Assembly: GCF_037975245.1 (NCBI RefSeq)
Contig: NC_092563.1
Span: 7,997,501-8,061,500 of the forward strand
Direction: 5' to 3'
DNA: 64,000 bases
Source: Apostichopus japonicus
Lineage: Eukaryota; Echinodermata; Holothuroidea; Aspidochirotida; Stichopodidae
Shown here: positions 13,601-24,632 of the stretch, in pieces
Layout of the letters: each line of letters starts with the position of its first letter
How positions within the stretch are numbered: the first letter of the stretch is position 1
Program-made: the position numbers and the translations under genes
The notes under the pieces: generated by a model
The model's input: only the letters and a program-made list of their open reading frames with translations
What the model was told of the DNA's origin: nothing
Database searches by the model: none

Positions 13601-16600
13601 CTACGAATATACTGTAGGCAATGCGGGCTTCAGTCACGTAATGGTAAGACTGTAAACAACTGTTGGATTCAGTAACTTAACCTGTGAACTGATTTATACG
13701 TCAAGGCTGCATATTTATCATATATACCATATTTTTATCAACTACTTATATACTAAAATTACGTCTTAAAACAAACCATGCGATGGTTTTCCCCAATCAT
13801 GTTTCTATGCGATCTATGAAAAAGTTTTGTAACTCGCAAGTGTGCAACTTTATCAGGCCTTTCAAGCCTAACAGTGTAATGCCACATTGAATGAATTACT
13901 TGTGAAAGTGTGGTTTGAGTAACAACAGTTACAGTATATTTTGCAACCAAAACTTTCCTACATGGAAGTTAGGGCAAGGCAATATCATACTTGCACAAGG
14001 CCTATAGATCAAACACCTGTTCTTTCTTTGTCCTTGGAGCATTGTAATTGGAGCATTCGAACTTGACTAGTTTACATTCATACCCGAGCAACATAAGAAA
14101 GCGCAAACCCATGTGACAAAATCTACAGTTCCAACAATTGAAGCTAAGAGATTTGTACAGTTAAATAGCATGGGTTTATGCTGGTGCAGGGGGATATATT
14201 GGCAGAGGGGGAAGGGTGAGGTGGAGTACTTGGGCAGTTACTATGCAACTTTGTACCATACTGTTAATTGAATGGGTATCATCTGTTAATTTGGTGGCAT
14301 TGGTTGGTTGGGTGGCAATTGGGTGGGTGGGTGGATGGATTGGTAACAATGGGAAGTGGTTGTTGTTTGGGTCATGGTCACTGCCAGCATTACTACTTGA
14401 AAAAAAACATGTAAAGTTTTTTTTATGAAATTTAAGTTTGGTGACCGTGACACAGCCCTACAAAGTTATTCATTTTGTAAGTAGAGTATATATGTTTAAC
14501 AATTATCTGTGTAGTCAATATTTTGTGTGAAAAGGAAACCGAGGAAATGAGACTGGCTGAGCTGTAATATTCACCAATCACCACTTCATATAAGTCGTTC
14601 AATGTGCAGTAAATATGTACTCTACAGGTCTGTGGACTATATATACTGTACAATATACTGTACAATGTGCAGCAAATATGTACAAGTCTGTGGACTATAT
14701 ATACTGTAAAATATACTGTAAAATGTGCAGTAAATATGTACAAGTCTGTGGACTTTATATACTGTACAATATACTGTAAAATGTGCAGTAAATATGTACA
14801 AGTCTGTGGACTTTATATACTGTACAATATACTGTAAAATGTGCAGTAAATATGTACAAGTCTGTGGACTATATATACTGTACAATGTACTGTGCAGTGT
14901 GCAGTAAATATGTACAAGTCTGTGGACTATACACTGTACAGTGTGCAGTAAATATTTACAGGTCTGTGGACTCATTTATTCCATTTAGTGGTCATCAGTG
15001 TTGTGTACATATATGCACAAATTGAACCCTGTTGGAACCAGACTGTTTGTTTATATTTGTAGACTACAGTAGTATGGCACCTTTCCTGTTGCACAGTGTC
15101 TGTTTCTTTGCCCTCACTCTCTCTATTTCTCTCTCTGTTTGTAATCATAACCACTAGATTAATAATACTAACTTTTATTGTCTGAGTGTCTGCTTATATG
15201 CAGGTATTGAAGTTCTCAATAATGTAAAGACTTATTGTGTAGTTTTGTGTGCAACTGTTTTCTATTACTTTCAGGTACAGTATGTGAGGTACAGTATAGT
15301 TCGGTGTGTGTTACTGTTTGATTAACTTGTGATATTGAGCTCTGTTGTTATTGTGAGTTAATATTATAAATGTCTGATGATAATGGACAGAAAGGCCTTT
15401 CAGATGTACCACTAACTACTGTATGTGTGAAATAGCCTGTAGGTCACCAGCAAAGTGTTACAGCTGATCATTGTTATATGCTTGGTTCCAGCAGATCAAG
15501 TAGTCAAATTTAACAGGCACTTCCTCTTCCTCCAAAATCTACCAATTGATCCAAAGGCTTATCTGCACTACATATTTAATTAACGGGTCTTGTTTGGTTT
15601 AATGATTAGGTGACATGTTCATTAAAGTTGAGCTTTACAGTTCGGTTTAGTAGCAAGTAAGGAATCAGGAGGGACATTAAATCACCATAAAGGACCCTAT
15701 AATTTTTTTTTTAATTCAGAAACATCAAATCCAGGTGCTTTCTAAAAATAATGGTCTATGGCTTTCTCAAACCATTGGCACATTTAGAAATAACAACTGA
15801 CCGATATATCAGTATTCTGTTAAATTTTTCATGATTTAAACGTAACATTTTTCATTTGGGTCGGTCTTTGAATTCCTAGGGTTTGTACCTGTTTGTACCA
15901 AAGCATGGTGGACACTAACAAGAAGGAGGGCAGGCGAAGCATGTGTCATCACAGATCCTTTTCATTAGTCCTTCCGTTCTATTAACGACAGCCTACTCTA
16001 CCTCTTGTTTTAACTGGTCCAGATGTTTGCTTACTGTAAGCCAGCCCAGTTCTAGATCATTTGTAGTGGTTTGTTCAGGCTACATATATTAATGTGTGGT
16101 AGGCTACGTGTTAGCCTCTCCCGGCAGAGATCAATAGACTCTAGACCCAGATGAATGCAGTTAGCTGCAGTGAGCTCCTGAGAAACGTCAGGGTTTTAAA
16201 GACGAAATCATCAGAAATTGCTCCACAGTTGCCACCAGCATCAATACTGGCACCAGTCACCAAACTCAATCAAACTCCAGAAATGGATGTAACTCCTTTG
16301 TCTGCTTGTAAATGGCTTCTCCCCTAATTGACTGCCAGGATTCAGACATTTTTCACGTTTTTCAGCCCTATTGTTTTGTGTGAAGGTCAAAGGTCATTTG
16401 GCATCAGTAGAGGTCCAAATTTGAACACCTTGTTAACATGAGAACCCAATGTCGCCAAAGCTGGAATCAACTTCATATACTTGATATGCGGGTCCCCCAT
16501 TTTATAAATTGTATTGTTTCCTGTGAAGGTCAAAGGTCATACATATGACATCAGCAGTGGTCAAAGACTTAGCATGATAACAAGTAGTTAGCAAGTTACA

Positions 16601-19600
16601 TTCAAGTGCCAGCCATAAAAGATGAGCCCAATATGTACATCAAAGATATTGAAGTTTCCATCAGAAAATGAAATTCAAGCTAATTCTCATCGTACGGTAT
16701 TGTTTTAACAAAAGAGGGCACTTTAAATTTATAATATACGGGGGGGGGGGGGGGGGGAAGGAAGGTGGGACAAAATCTCTTGCACCATCTTCCTTGAAGT
16801 CCAAATTATTTAAATTGGAAAAAAGTTCGGTGATGAACAAGGTCCTGTATCTGTTTTTATCTTGGCAGGTGGGACCGTGGGGAGTTTGGCTGGTGCTTGG
16901 ATGACAACTGGTAAATTCAAACCTCTACATGAGGTCCTACTGGAAATGGACCCCGGAAAAAGGCGGGCAATATACGATGCATTCCATGAAATCCTAGTTG
17001 GGCTGGATTATAATGATCTTAACACTTTGATATTACTCGCCAGCAGTAACGATGTGGTCAGAGCCCAGATGATTGGTGGCCTTAAGAGCTATGTTAACGG
17101 CACAATGCAAATGCAAATCGTAGATTGAAGTAGATCTGCACCCGTAGGTTAACCCTGGAACTTCCACTCTGTGATTGTCACAGGTCTGCTTTTTATGTTT
17201 CAATTTGAGCTTCGCACAGAACATTTTGACTCGCTTTTTGTTATATGTGTTCAATAGAATTGACAAGAAAGACGTTTTTGAGCACAATTTGGATATTGGT
17301 TGATATTAATGACCGGGAAGTAAAAAGGCTTAAAAAACAGGTCATGTGCATCTATGCATATGTATGCAAAGCTGAAATATTTGAGGATGTCGACACTGGT
17401 ACATGTAAGCAAGAATGGAAAATGAAGAAAGAAAGTGAGCTGTTTGCAAAAAGAGAGTTTTGCTGTCCTAAAAGACAATCCCAAAACTAAAGGACGAAGA
17501 ACATTCTCATTACAGAGTTAGGGATATTTAATGGATCTTGAGCTATATGCCAGCTTGTCAACACGCTTGAAACTTTTCACAGAATATGAAGCGGGAAATT
17601 GAAGCTGACAGCTGGAAGCCAGTTTGGGACAGTAGAAGTACAGTACTAGTACTAAGATTGTGTGCAGTATGATTTCAAAATGGCAATGATATCTGTCATT
17701 TGAAGTTATAGCTGCGATGGTTGATGGGAGGGCTGTGTACAGTTACTGTAGTGTGTGTTGGTCTGTTTGTTGTAGTTTAGGTTACACAGTATTACATGGT
17801 TTAAATATCAAAGTATTAACAACTTTAGGTGATTGTTCAATAAACTTAACCCCTCCAACCACACCTACCCAAAAAGTAGATATGGTATTAAACTGTTTAA
17901 GCCTCTGCGGCTGTCATGTTTATGTTGTATTGATCAAGAAGTAAGTTAGGAAAGGGGATGGGTGGGGGTGAGGGGTGGGACCGTGGGGGCAGTGTGGCAG
18001 TGATTGTCTATAAAATTCATATTGGTCTTGAAATCTTACAAATATTAAGTACTAACCCCTCTTTCTTTTTATCATCTTATTAAGTGCAATATCATTGTCG
18101 ATACCAAAACAAAACAAAAATCAAAGTTAGCAGCTCGTAGAATTATATTTCCATTTTCCTTGTGTTGTTTTGTGTCATAATATTATACTCAAGAAATAAA
18201 AGTAGTGTTTGGAGTTTATAACTCAAGTTTGATGGTATTGAATGTAAAAGTTAATAGAATTCATCAACAGTGGTGTATCACAAAGACTGAGAATCTGAGA
18301 CCCTGTTTGTTAAAAGTTTGTTTGATTAAACCTAATGACTGAATATTGACAAAAGCAATTAAAATACCTTGAGTCTTGTGCATATTTTGTGTAGTTGATG
18401 TCAGAATGCTGAGGGCCCATATAAATATTAGTCTAGATAAATGTAAAAAAGTAAAAATATAGTTCCAGATATTATTTAAGTAAGTAACAGTCTCAATATG
18501 AATCATCAGTCCTAACAGCAATTAACTGTATACATTTTGCTCCATGACCTTGTACGAAACGGGAGCTTGTGTATGTGGGAGGATGGGGGGGTGGGGGGGG
18601 GAGATAAAATGCAACTAGCTTGGATATTGAAATTAGTTGTTAATGTTTCATATTCTTGATGATGGAATTTAATATTTACCTATGTTACCAGTCACAGTGC
18701 AATCAGCAACTGTGTACGGAAAATCAGTTTAGTATTGCCTGCTGTTAGCCTTTGAATAAAAACAAGGCTTTTGTATTTTTATTACTGTCAAAGTAAATAC
18801 ATAGCATTGAATGGCTACTGTTATAAGACCATGGTGGCAAGTATGAGAACAGACCACAATGCTGGAATATGAGCATATGTCTGTAAGCCTGTGATGACTA
18901 TTTTAGTATACCATATATTGCTGGATTCAGTTTACTTTAAAGCTAGAATTGAAAACAGGAAGGTCACTGAAGCTGCTTAGTTTCTCTTAATTTGTAGTCA
19001 CAAAAACAAGGGCATAATTTGTTTGATGATCAGATAATTGTGGCATCTATTGTCTCCACCCTTGGTTTAATATTATACTGTATTTCCTACTTCCTTATAT
19101 AAGGTATTTCTTGGAACGAATACTGTAGGTGTTTCACAGTCTTATTCGGAAACCTGTACACCTTGCATTTTAAAGGCTACAGAAATAGCTTTATTATTAA
19201 ATTTTTCCTAGAGTTATTTCTTTAAGTTTATACTTTGTACCCTATTTACTGTAGTTTGTTATGCAATAATACACAAGAAGCCTGAATCTGCCCAACAACA
19301 TGTTAACTGTAGTTTTCTTATCTATACCATTTTGTGCCATTGTTCAAATGCACGGCTGTAGCATACCCCCTTGCTATGTGTAACACTCTGAACACAACCA
19401 CCTCAAAACAGCGATACATTTGATACCACAAATCAGAATTTGTGATCAGGAGATGTTACTGTACACTTAGATGTCAATAGCCCTAACATTTCACAAGTAA
19501 TGTGGAGTCATTACCAGGTATTGATCAGCATGTGGGACAGGTCCAGCGTATGTTGAATTCACCTCTGACCTCTCATCTGTTACACCTCATATGTTACAAC

Positions 19601-21483
19601 TAGATGTCAATAGTCCTAACATTTCACAAGTAATGTGGAGTGATAACCAGGTATTGATCAGCATATGGGACAGGTCCAGCATATGTTGAATTCACCTCTG
19701 ACCTCTCTCATATGTTACACCTAGATGTCAATAACCCTATTTCATTTCACAAGTAATGTGGAGTGATAACCAGGTATTGATCAGCATATGGGACAGGTCC
19801 AGCGTATGTTGAATTCACCTCTGACCTCTCTCATATGTTACACCTAGATGTCAATAGCCCTATTTCATTTCACAAGTAATGTCAAGTGATAACCAGGTAT
19901 TGAATTGATCAGCATGTGGGACAGGTCCAGCGCATGTTGAATTCACCTCTGACCTCCCATCTGTTACACCTCATATGTTACAACTAGATATCAATAGTCA
20001 TAACATTTCACAAGTAATGTGGAGTGATAACCAGGTATTGATCAGCATATGGGACAGGTCCAGCGCATGTTGAATTCACCTCTGACCTCTCATCTGTTAC
20101 ACCTCATACAGGTATGGTACACCTAAATGTCAAAAGCCAGGATAGATTACAAATTTCACAAGTAATGTTGAGTGATAACCAGGTATTGATCAGCATGTGG
20201 GACTGGTCCAGCACATGTTAACTTCACCTATGACCTGTCTCATCTGTTGCACCTCATATGTTACACCTAGATGTCAATAGCCCTTACATTTCACAAGTAA
20301 TGTGGAGTGATAACCAGGTATTGATCAGCATGTGGGACTGGTCCAGCGCATGTTACCTTCACCTATGACCTGTCTCATCTGTTGCACCTCATATGTTACA
20401 CCTAGATGTCAATAGCCCTTACATTTCACAAGTAATGTCAAGTGATAACCAGGTATTGATCAGCATGTGGGACAGGTCCAGCACAATTGTCATGTTAACT
20501 CCACCCCACCTCTCTCATCTGCGCTACTCAATAAATGCAGTGCTTTATCCACAAACTTGTGATAACAGAGAAAGTTTGTAATAAAGGCTAAATCCCCTCT
20601 AGGATACCTACAAGAACACTTTTTACAATATATATATGAATATTGTTAAATTACAAGATGTGTCATTTATTACAAAATGTCCCAATATTTACAATAAAAT
20701 GGAAAACTGTCCAAGCAACGGATTACTTTTAAATCAGTTTCCATTTCAACTTCATAAAAAATATATGTATGAATATTTAAAGTATGTTATACCATGGAGG
20801 TAACACAGATCACTCAACTTCAAGTAATAAAACTATAAGTAACATTCAAAGTAATAGAATTTTGTTTGAACAAGTGTCACTATAAGAGTGTCTCTGTTTT
20901 GAACTTTGCCCATCTGTGTTCTATACCATTTCAAAATGAGCGTTCTGCCAACTACTGTAGTCTACCTGTCATCCTTTGCAGAGTAACAATTCCTTTTCCT
21001 CTGCTTTGCCATCAGTTGGTCTAGCTGGTCACATGACTGGTACAACCGAGGCAAATTCAGAAATTGCAAAAAGTCATTTTCCATGGGTTTTTTGTCATCG
21101 GGGGATGGTCTATCCAGTCACATGACCCTTGGTGGTATCACTGCTCAGGCAAATTCAGTTTTATAAAATGTTCTTTCTCCTCTGTTTTGCCATCAGGTGG
21201 TCTAGCTGGTCACATGACAGCCAGGTGGTACGGCCGAGGCAAATACGTCGAGGTCTGTGACATCCTCACTCAGATGGAGAAAGAGAAGCGCGACGAACTT
21301 CACCAGGCGTACTTCATCGTACTCCAAGACTACGACCAGGAGGACGCGTCGTCCCTGAATCGCAAGCTCTCGGTCGACGGGGAACTACGCGAGAAGATGC
21401 TGACCACGTTAAAACTCTTCTTAAAAGATAATCTCAAAGAAACGCTATTAGACAACCACGCAAAGAGGGGGAAAGCAGACTAA
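10430..21483 (+). CDS. C19orf12 homologue with two candidate terminal exons
   Basis: Small membrane protein of the C19orf12 family. The human gene is mutated in the neurodegeneration MPAN/NBIA4, and the protein is associated with mitochondria, ER and lipid droplets; its biochemical activity is unknown. Coding exon 1 (ATG at 10486) gives 53 residues ending in a glycine-zipper membrane segment, and it splices in phase 1. The nearer terminal exon (16869-17128) supplies GAWMTTGKFKPL, which mirrors human GAWMTSGQFKPV, and completes 139 aa against 141 in human. A further exon (21197-21483) in the same phase starts GGLAGHMTARWYGRGKYVEV and completes 148 aa. The two are best read as alternative last exons or a duplicated half-gene. 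Exon 1 follows a splice acceptor, so an unseen noncoding exon lies upstream. The single-gene model is inference; cDNA would settle it. Confidence 0.8.
10997..11366 (+). mobile_element. LINE reverse-transcriptase 3' fragment (relic)
   Basis: The plus-strand frame reads NIRWQDHVSNQRLYEMIGG, then GLPAGTRRGPGRPRLRLVDN. This resembles the C-terminal end of non-LTR retrotransposon ORF2 proteins, where an 'I.W.DHV.N' motif precedes a 'LRWLGHV.RM' and 'G.RR.GRP..RW.DNI' block. The middle block is degraded (MWLGLAARQGG in place of the usual WLGHVARM). There is no upstream polymerase domain, so this is a 5'-truncated relic in intron 1 of the C19orf12 homologue. The family cannot be named from this alone. 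Confidence 0.7.
11380..12075. repeat. Degenerate GATGGCA minisatellite
   Basis: The words GATGGCA, GGACTGATGGCA and AATGATGGCAGATAA recur every 25-35 bases across about 690 bp, with variable spacers such as TAACTGACA. Several minus-strand open frames over it (repeating LPS motifs) are a by-product of the repeat. It lies in intron 1 of the C19orf12 homologue, directly after the LINE relic. Confidence 0.75.
13455..13520. repeat. Short palindromes in GC-richer patch
   Basis: GGGACCGGTCCC is a perfect 12-base palindrome. It is followed by CCGAGAACCCATCTCGG, which can fold as a small hairpin. The patch is GC-richer than the surrounding intron. No function is assigned. Confidence 0.35.
14600..14975. 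repeat. Minisatellite, about 61-bp unit
   Basis: Six to seven head-to-tail copies, marked by the recurring word GTCTGTGGACT (near 14628, 14685, 14746, 14807, 14868, 14920 and 14961). Each unit also holds TATACTGTACAATATACTGT and GCAGTAAATATGTACAAG. The TACTGTA and TGTACA words make each unit partly self-complementary. It lies in intron 1 of the C19orf12 homologue. Confidence 0.85.
16384..16396 (+). promoter_or_regulatory. Perfect DR1 nuclear-receptor motif, copy 1
   Basis: AGGTCAAAGGTCA is an exact direct repeat of AGGTCA with a 1-base spacer. This is the preferred site of HNF4, RXR and related receptors. It lies in intron 1, about 0.5 kb before the 16869 exon. A second copy sits 143 bases on in matching context (TGTGAAGGTCAAAGGTCAT), so it may simply belong to a repeat. 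Confidence 0.4.
16527..16539 (+). promoter_or_regulatory. Perfect DR1 nuclear-receptor motif, copy 2
   Basis: Same 13-base AGGTCAAAGGTCA, preceded by CTGTGA and followed soon after by GACATCAG, echoing copy 1 (preceded by TGTGTGA, followed by GGCATCAG). The shared flanks indicate a duplicated segment of about 143 bp. Receptor binding is untested. Confidence 0.4.
16740..16757 (+). repeat. Poly-G tract before exon 2a
   Basis: An uninterrupted G-run of about 17 bases, then GAAGGAAGG, some 110 bases before the 16869 splice acceptor. G-runs of this length are frequent in this window and could form quadruplex structures in DNA or in the transcript. Confidence 0.7.
16869..17128 (+). CDS. C19orf12 homologue, terminal exon 2a
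   Basis: The acceptor is TTATCTTGGCAG|GTGGGACC. The exon completes the split glycine codon and reads GTVGSLAGAWMTTGKFKPLH, closely matching the human family core (AVGGLLGAWMTSGQFKPV). It then encodes an amphipathic C-terminal region ending at TGA 17126-17128. Length and core motif make it the orthodox last exon of this gene. A candidate poly(A) signal AATAAA lies about 0.7 kb downstream, near 17838. Confidence 0.88.
17129..19439. other. 3' region after exon 2a, nothing else recognised
   Basis: Probable 3' untranslated sequence followed by intron-like sequence. AATAAA occurs near 17838 and 18195 and could end the shorter transcript. A G-rich patch lies at 18586-18602. No other coding signal is seen. 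Confidence 0.4.
19440..20510. repeat. Tandem repeat, about 120-148-bp unit, about 8 copies
   Basis: Each unit contains TTTCACAAGTAATGTGGAGT, then ATAACCAGGTATTGATCAGC, then GGGACAGGTCCAGCGCATGT, then CACCTCTGACCTCTC. Spacing varies from about 122 to 148 because a CATCTGTTACACCTCATATG segment is present in some copies and absent in others. The array lies between the two candidate terminal exons of the C19orf12 homologue. Confidence 0.9.
20985..21215 (+). repeat. Triplicated splice-acceptor segment before exon 2b
   Basis: Three head-to-tail copies, 85-95 bp apart, of the sequence spanning the exon 2b acceptor. Copy A has TTTGCCATCAG|TTGGTCTAGCTGG (junction at 21015). Copy B has TTGTCATCGGGGGATGG (near 21100), where the CAG is lost. 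Copy C is the usable TTTGCCATCAG|GTGGTCTAGC (21196/21197). Each copy continues with CACATGAC and a GGCAAAT(T/A)C word. Reading on from copy A gives the start of the exon protein but soon meets a stop. Confidence 0.75.
21197..21483 (+). CDS. C19orf12 homologue, terminal exon 2b
   Basis: The acceptor GCCATCAG precedes a 287-base exon in the same phase as exon 2a, ending at TAA 21481-21483. It reads GGLAGHMTARWYGRGKYVEV, keeping the glycine hairpin end and the 'W..G.(F/Y)' core, then a charged helical C-terminus ending in KRGKAD. The coding sequence is GC-richer than its surroundings (GGCCGAGGC, GACGCGTCGTCC), as expected for selected codons. It is either an alternative last exon or the remaining half of a tandem paralogue whose own first exon I cannot find. 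Confidence 0.75.
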
Positions 21484-21543
21484 CGTCGGCGGGAGGGGTT
21501 TGAATCCACCGTACCTTACTATCTGAGGAACTGAATCGAGAAT

Positions 21544-21549
21544 AATAAA
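21544..21549 (+). promoter_or_regulatory. Candidate poly(A) signal for exon 2b transcript
   Basis: AATAAA lies about 60 bases after the exon 2b stop codon, and a second (CAAATAAAAAG) follows about 24 bases on. Position and hexamer fit a 3' end signal; no transcript evidence is available. Confidence 0.45.
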
Positions 21550-23267
21550 AAACAAAACATGAATGAACAAATAAAAAGATAGGTGACACCGCCACCACAT
21601 TCTGTAAAATCCTTTACGAAATTTCAAACTCACAACGGTTTGAGAATTTTCCAAAGTAGGAATGTCCAAATGTTGTGATGCAAGCGATTATTCCCAGGAT
21701 AATAAACCTACCCGGTTGTGATCCACACTGTGTGAGGCTACACTGCATGTTAAATACAAAACGAAAAGATATCTCCTTTATAATCTCAACCGGGTACTTG
21801 ATGGATGTTTAATCTGATTTGGAACTGTTCCAACTAAAGAGAGCAAATTTAACCAAAATCATTGAAGCAGCCGTGCATGCAACGGAACATCTATAAAATA
21901 CTCTACAGATCGGTGAACACAGACTTTATCGCTAGCTATATAGGGGTGAAAAGGATCCCAGGGTCTGGTTGAATACAGATCTGAAGAGAGAACGTTACTT
22001 TTCAAATCATGGCAACAACCGTAGCCCAAGGCAAAGAACTCGTTCGTGGCAGATGCAAATAAGCGTATGATAATTGATGCATACATTTTTTCTGGACTAA
22101 AGTAGATATTTAGTCTTTAAGTAATGATGAGTTTCTTGGATTATTTTGGGACAAAAGAAAACCTCAAAGCCTGCAACTTGTTGTGTTTGTTCCTCGCAGC
22201 GATGATGATGATGAAGATGGTGTGTAACTTTAAGAGATTGTGTGTGCTAGAAACTACAGAGTAGGTTGGCTACCAACTCTTGGAAAATTTCTCTTTGCCG
22301 TCATCCATACAAACTCTCTTAACGATATCGTGATTAAAAACTTAAGATTTGAGGAACCAAGGATATGGAATGTTTGGCTGAATATTGGGCCATGTATTGG
22401 TCACAAGTATCACTATTGATCATATTCCAGATTTTCCAGGCTCTTCCCCCTGGAGAATTGTTGGCAAGGAAGAGCTGCTTTATTCTACAATGATTAAACC
22501 ATGTTTTGACTTGTATGTGAGTGTGCAGTAATGAGTATTGGTCCCAGAAGCTATCAGATATTGAGTACAGTATAACCAAGAAAGGAGTGCATAGGGTACA
22601 GTATATCCTGAGCCACTTTGATTGAACTCTCACAAATGTTGAGCTCTGAGCATCCTGGAGTGGCTTTTACACTTCTAGTTGATGGAAGGTATCATTTATG
22701 AGGAACAGTACTCGCAAAGACTTGCTTGAAGAGCCCGATGCATTGCTTCTCAGAGTTTTTATGTTAAAATGACTGAAAATGAAAAAAATTATGAGCTAAT
22801 TGTACGTTCATTATTCACAAAATATTGAGAAAGCTTGTTTGGTTACAAAGTACAAACACTATTGACCTCAATGAAATGGATGACATGGGGGATGGCAGTA
22901 AAGGAAGTACGGTTGTAAGGTAGAGATAGCACATTCGGGTGGGAGGCTGAGGTCAAAGTTCAATCTCTGTCTTTGAGTGCTGATCATTTGTTGGTTAATC
23001 CTTTAATCCCTTCACTAGATAATCAGACATTGAAGGACTTGATGAGCATATTTCTGTCAATGGTTTCTGAAGTGAATGTGATTTTCTTGCAGTTCTTGTA
23101 CAGTGTAATATTATTCTGTTCTCAAGCCACGGATGGATTTGCATTTTATGTTCAGTGCTGTACATAGCATGTCTCAAGCACTCTCCTCGGCACTGTGTTA
23201 CCTAGATACATAAGATGAACTATGTGGGATTAGAGTATGGTATGATCAGTACAGAAAAACAACATTT

Positions 23268-23660
23268 TTGTTGTGTCTGTACAGTATAGGGTCATCACTG
23301 TTGTGTGTCTGTACATTGTCATTACTGTTGTGTCAATGCAGGACAATCACTGTTGTATATCTGTACAAGGTCATTGCTGATGTTGGTTCATCACTGTTGT
23401 GTCTGTACACTGTTGTGCCTGTACAGGGTCATTACTATTGTGTCTGTACAGGGCCATCACTGTTGTATGTCTGTACAATGACATTGCTGATGTGTCTGTA
23501 CCAGGTAATAACTGTTGCATGTCAGTACAGGGCAATCACTGTTGTATGTCTGTACAAAATCATTGCTGATGTGTCTGTACATGGTCATAACTGTTGCATG
23601 TCAGTACAGGGCCATCACTGTTGCATGTCTGCACAGGGCAATCACTGTTGTAGTCATTAC
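23268..23660. repeat. Minisatellite, 26-29-bp unit
   Basis: About 14 degenerate copies of a unit like ATCACTGTTGTGTCTGTACA, alternating GTCTGTACAGGG, GTCAGTACAGGG and CATTGCTGATG words. Open frames over it on both strands are repeat artefacts. Confidence 0.85.
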
Positions 23661-24539
23661 TACCATGCGCCTGTACCCGTATAGAATACTGACATAACTT
23701 GGCGCAGTGTCTGGAAGATTCCACGTGATGGGTCCTGATTCCAGTGTGTTGGCCGTGATTGTCTCTCTTAGGACTACCCAGGGCCCTAAACACCTCTGGA
23801 CCTTACAAAAGCCCAGGTCCTAAATTTGGCTGAAAAGAATTACTCAATTGTTGGCTTGTGCCATATTCAGTAATGCATGCTAGTTTTCATCATTTTTACA
23901 ACTGGTTAGAACCCTGTGTGACTCTAACCTGACCACCTTCAGCTAAACAGTTTGAAGCTAGTTAGCTTGAAGTCTCCCTGACGTATCAACCGGAGAGATG
24001 ATGCTAGAAGCCGCTAGATTGGCTCAGTAAACAGGAATGACTTGACTCTAATAAGTGGACTAATTCAGTTCTCTTTTAACATAATGCATTATTTATTTAG
24101 CTACCCTTTTTTAATTTTTTTTTTTTAAATCTTCATTCATGAGATTGTTAGCTTCAAACTTTGCTGCATGGCAGTGTGATTTAAAGTTCGTAATAAGTTT
24201 AGGGGAATACAAGAGGCTCTCTATGGTTAACTCTTAAATGTTTAGCAGGTATCTATTTTTTATTATCCTTAAAAATAGACCTCCACCTGTCTTTGATCCC
24301 CATCCATAGCCATTATAATGGTTTGGTGAGAGTTTACTAAAATGTGACCAAATTCAGTCAGTACATGTATACCACAGAGAATGGACCATACATGGATCCC
24401 TCTTTGAAATGCATTAGTTATGCCGGTCACAACTTTAAAATATTAAGCTGGGAAAAAAATGCTAAGACCAAACTTTAATACAACAATAGGAAAGATACAG
24501 GGTTTTCATGTTCCAAGCTTAAAGCGCCTGTACATCCCT

Positions 24540-24632
24540 CACTTTTGTATTTTTGTATAAATTATATAATATATTATATAATATATAAATTATATAATAT
24601 ATATATTATATGATATATATATATGATATAAA
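24540..24632. repeat. TA-rich palindromic tract
   Basis: About 90 bases made almost only of A and T (TATAATATATTATATAATAT, then repeated ATATATATAT), able to extrude as a cruciform. A simple microsatellite. Confidence 0.8.
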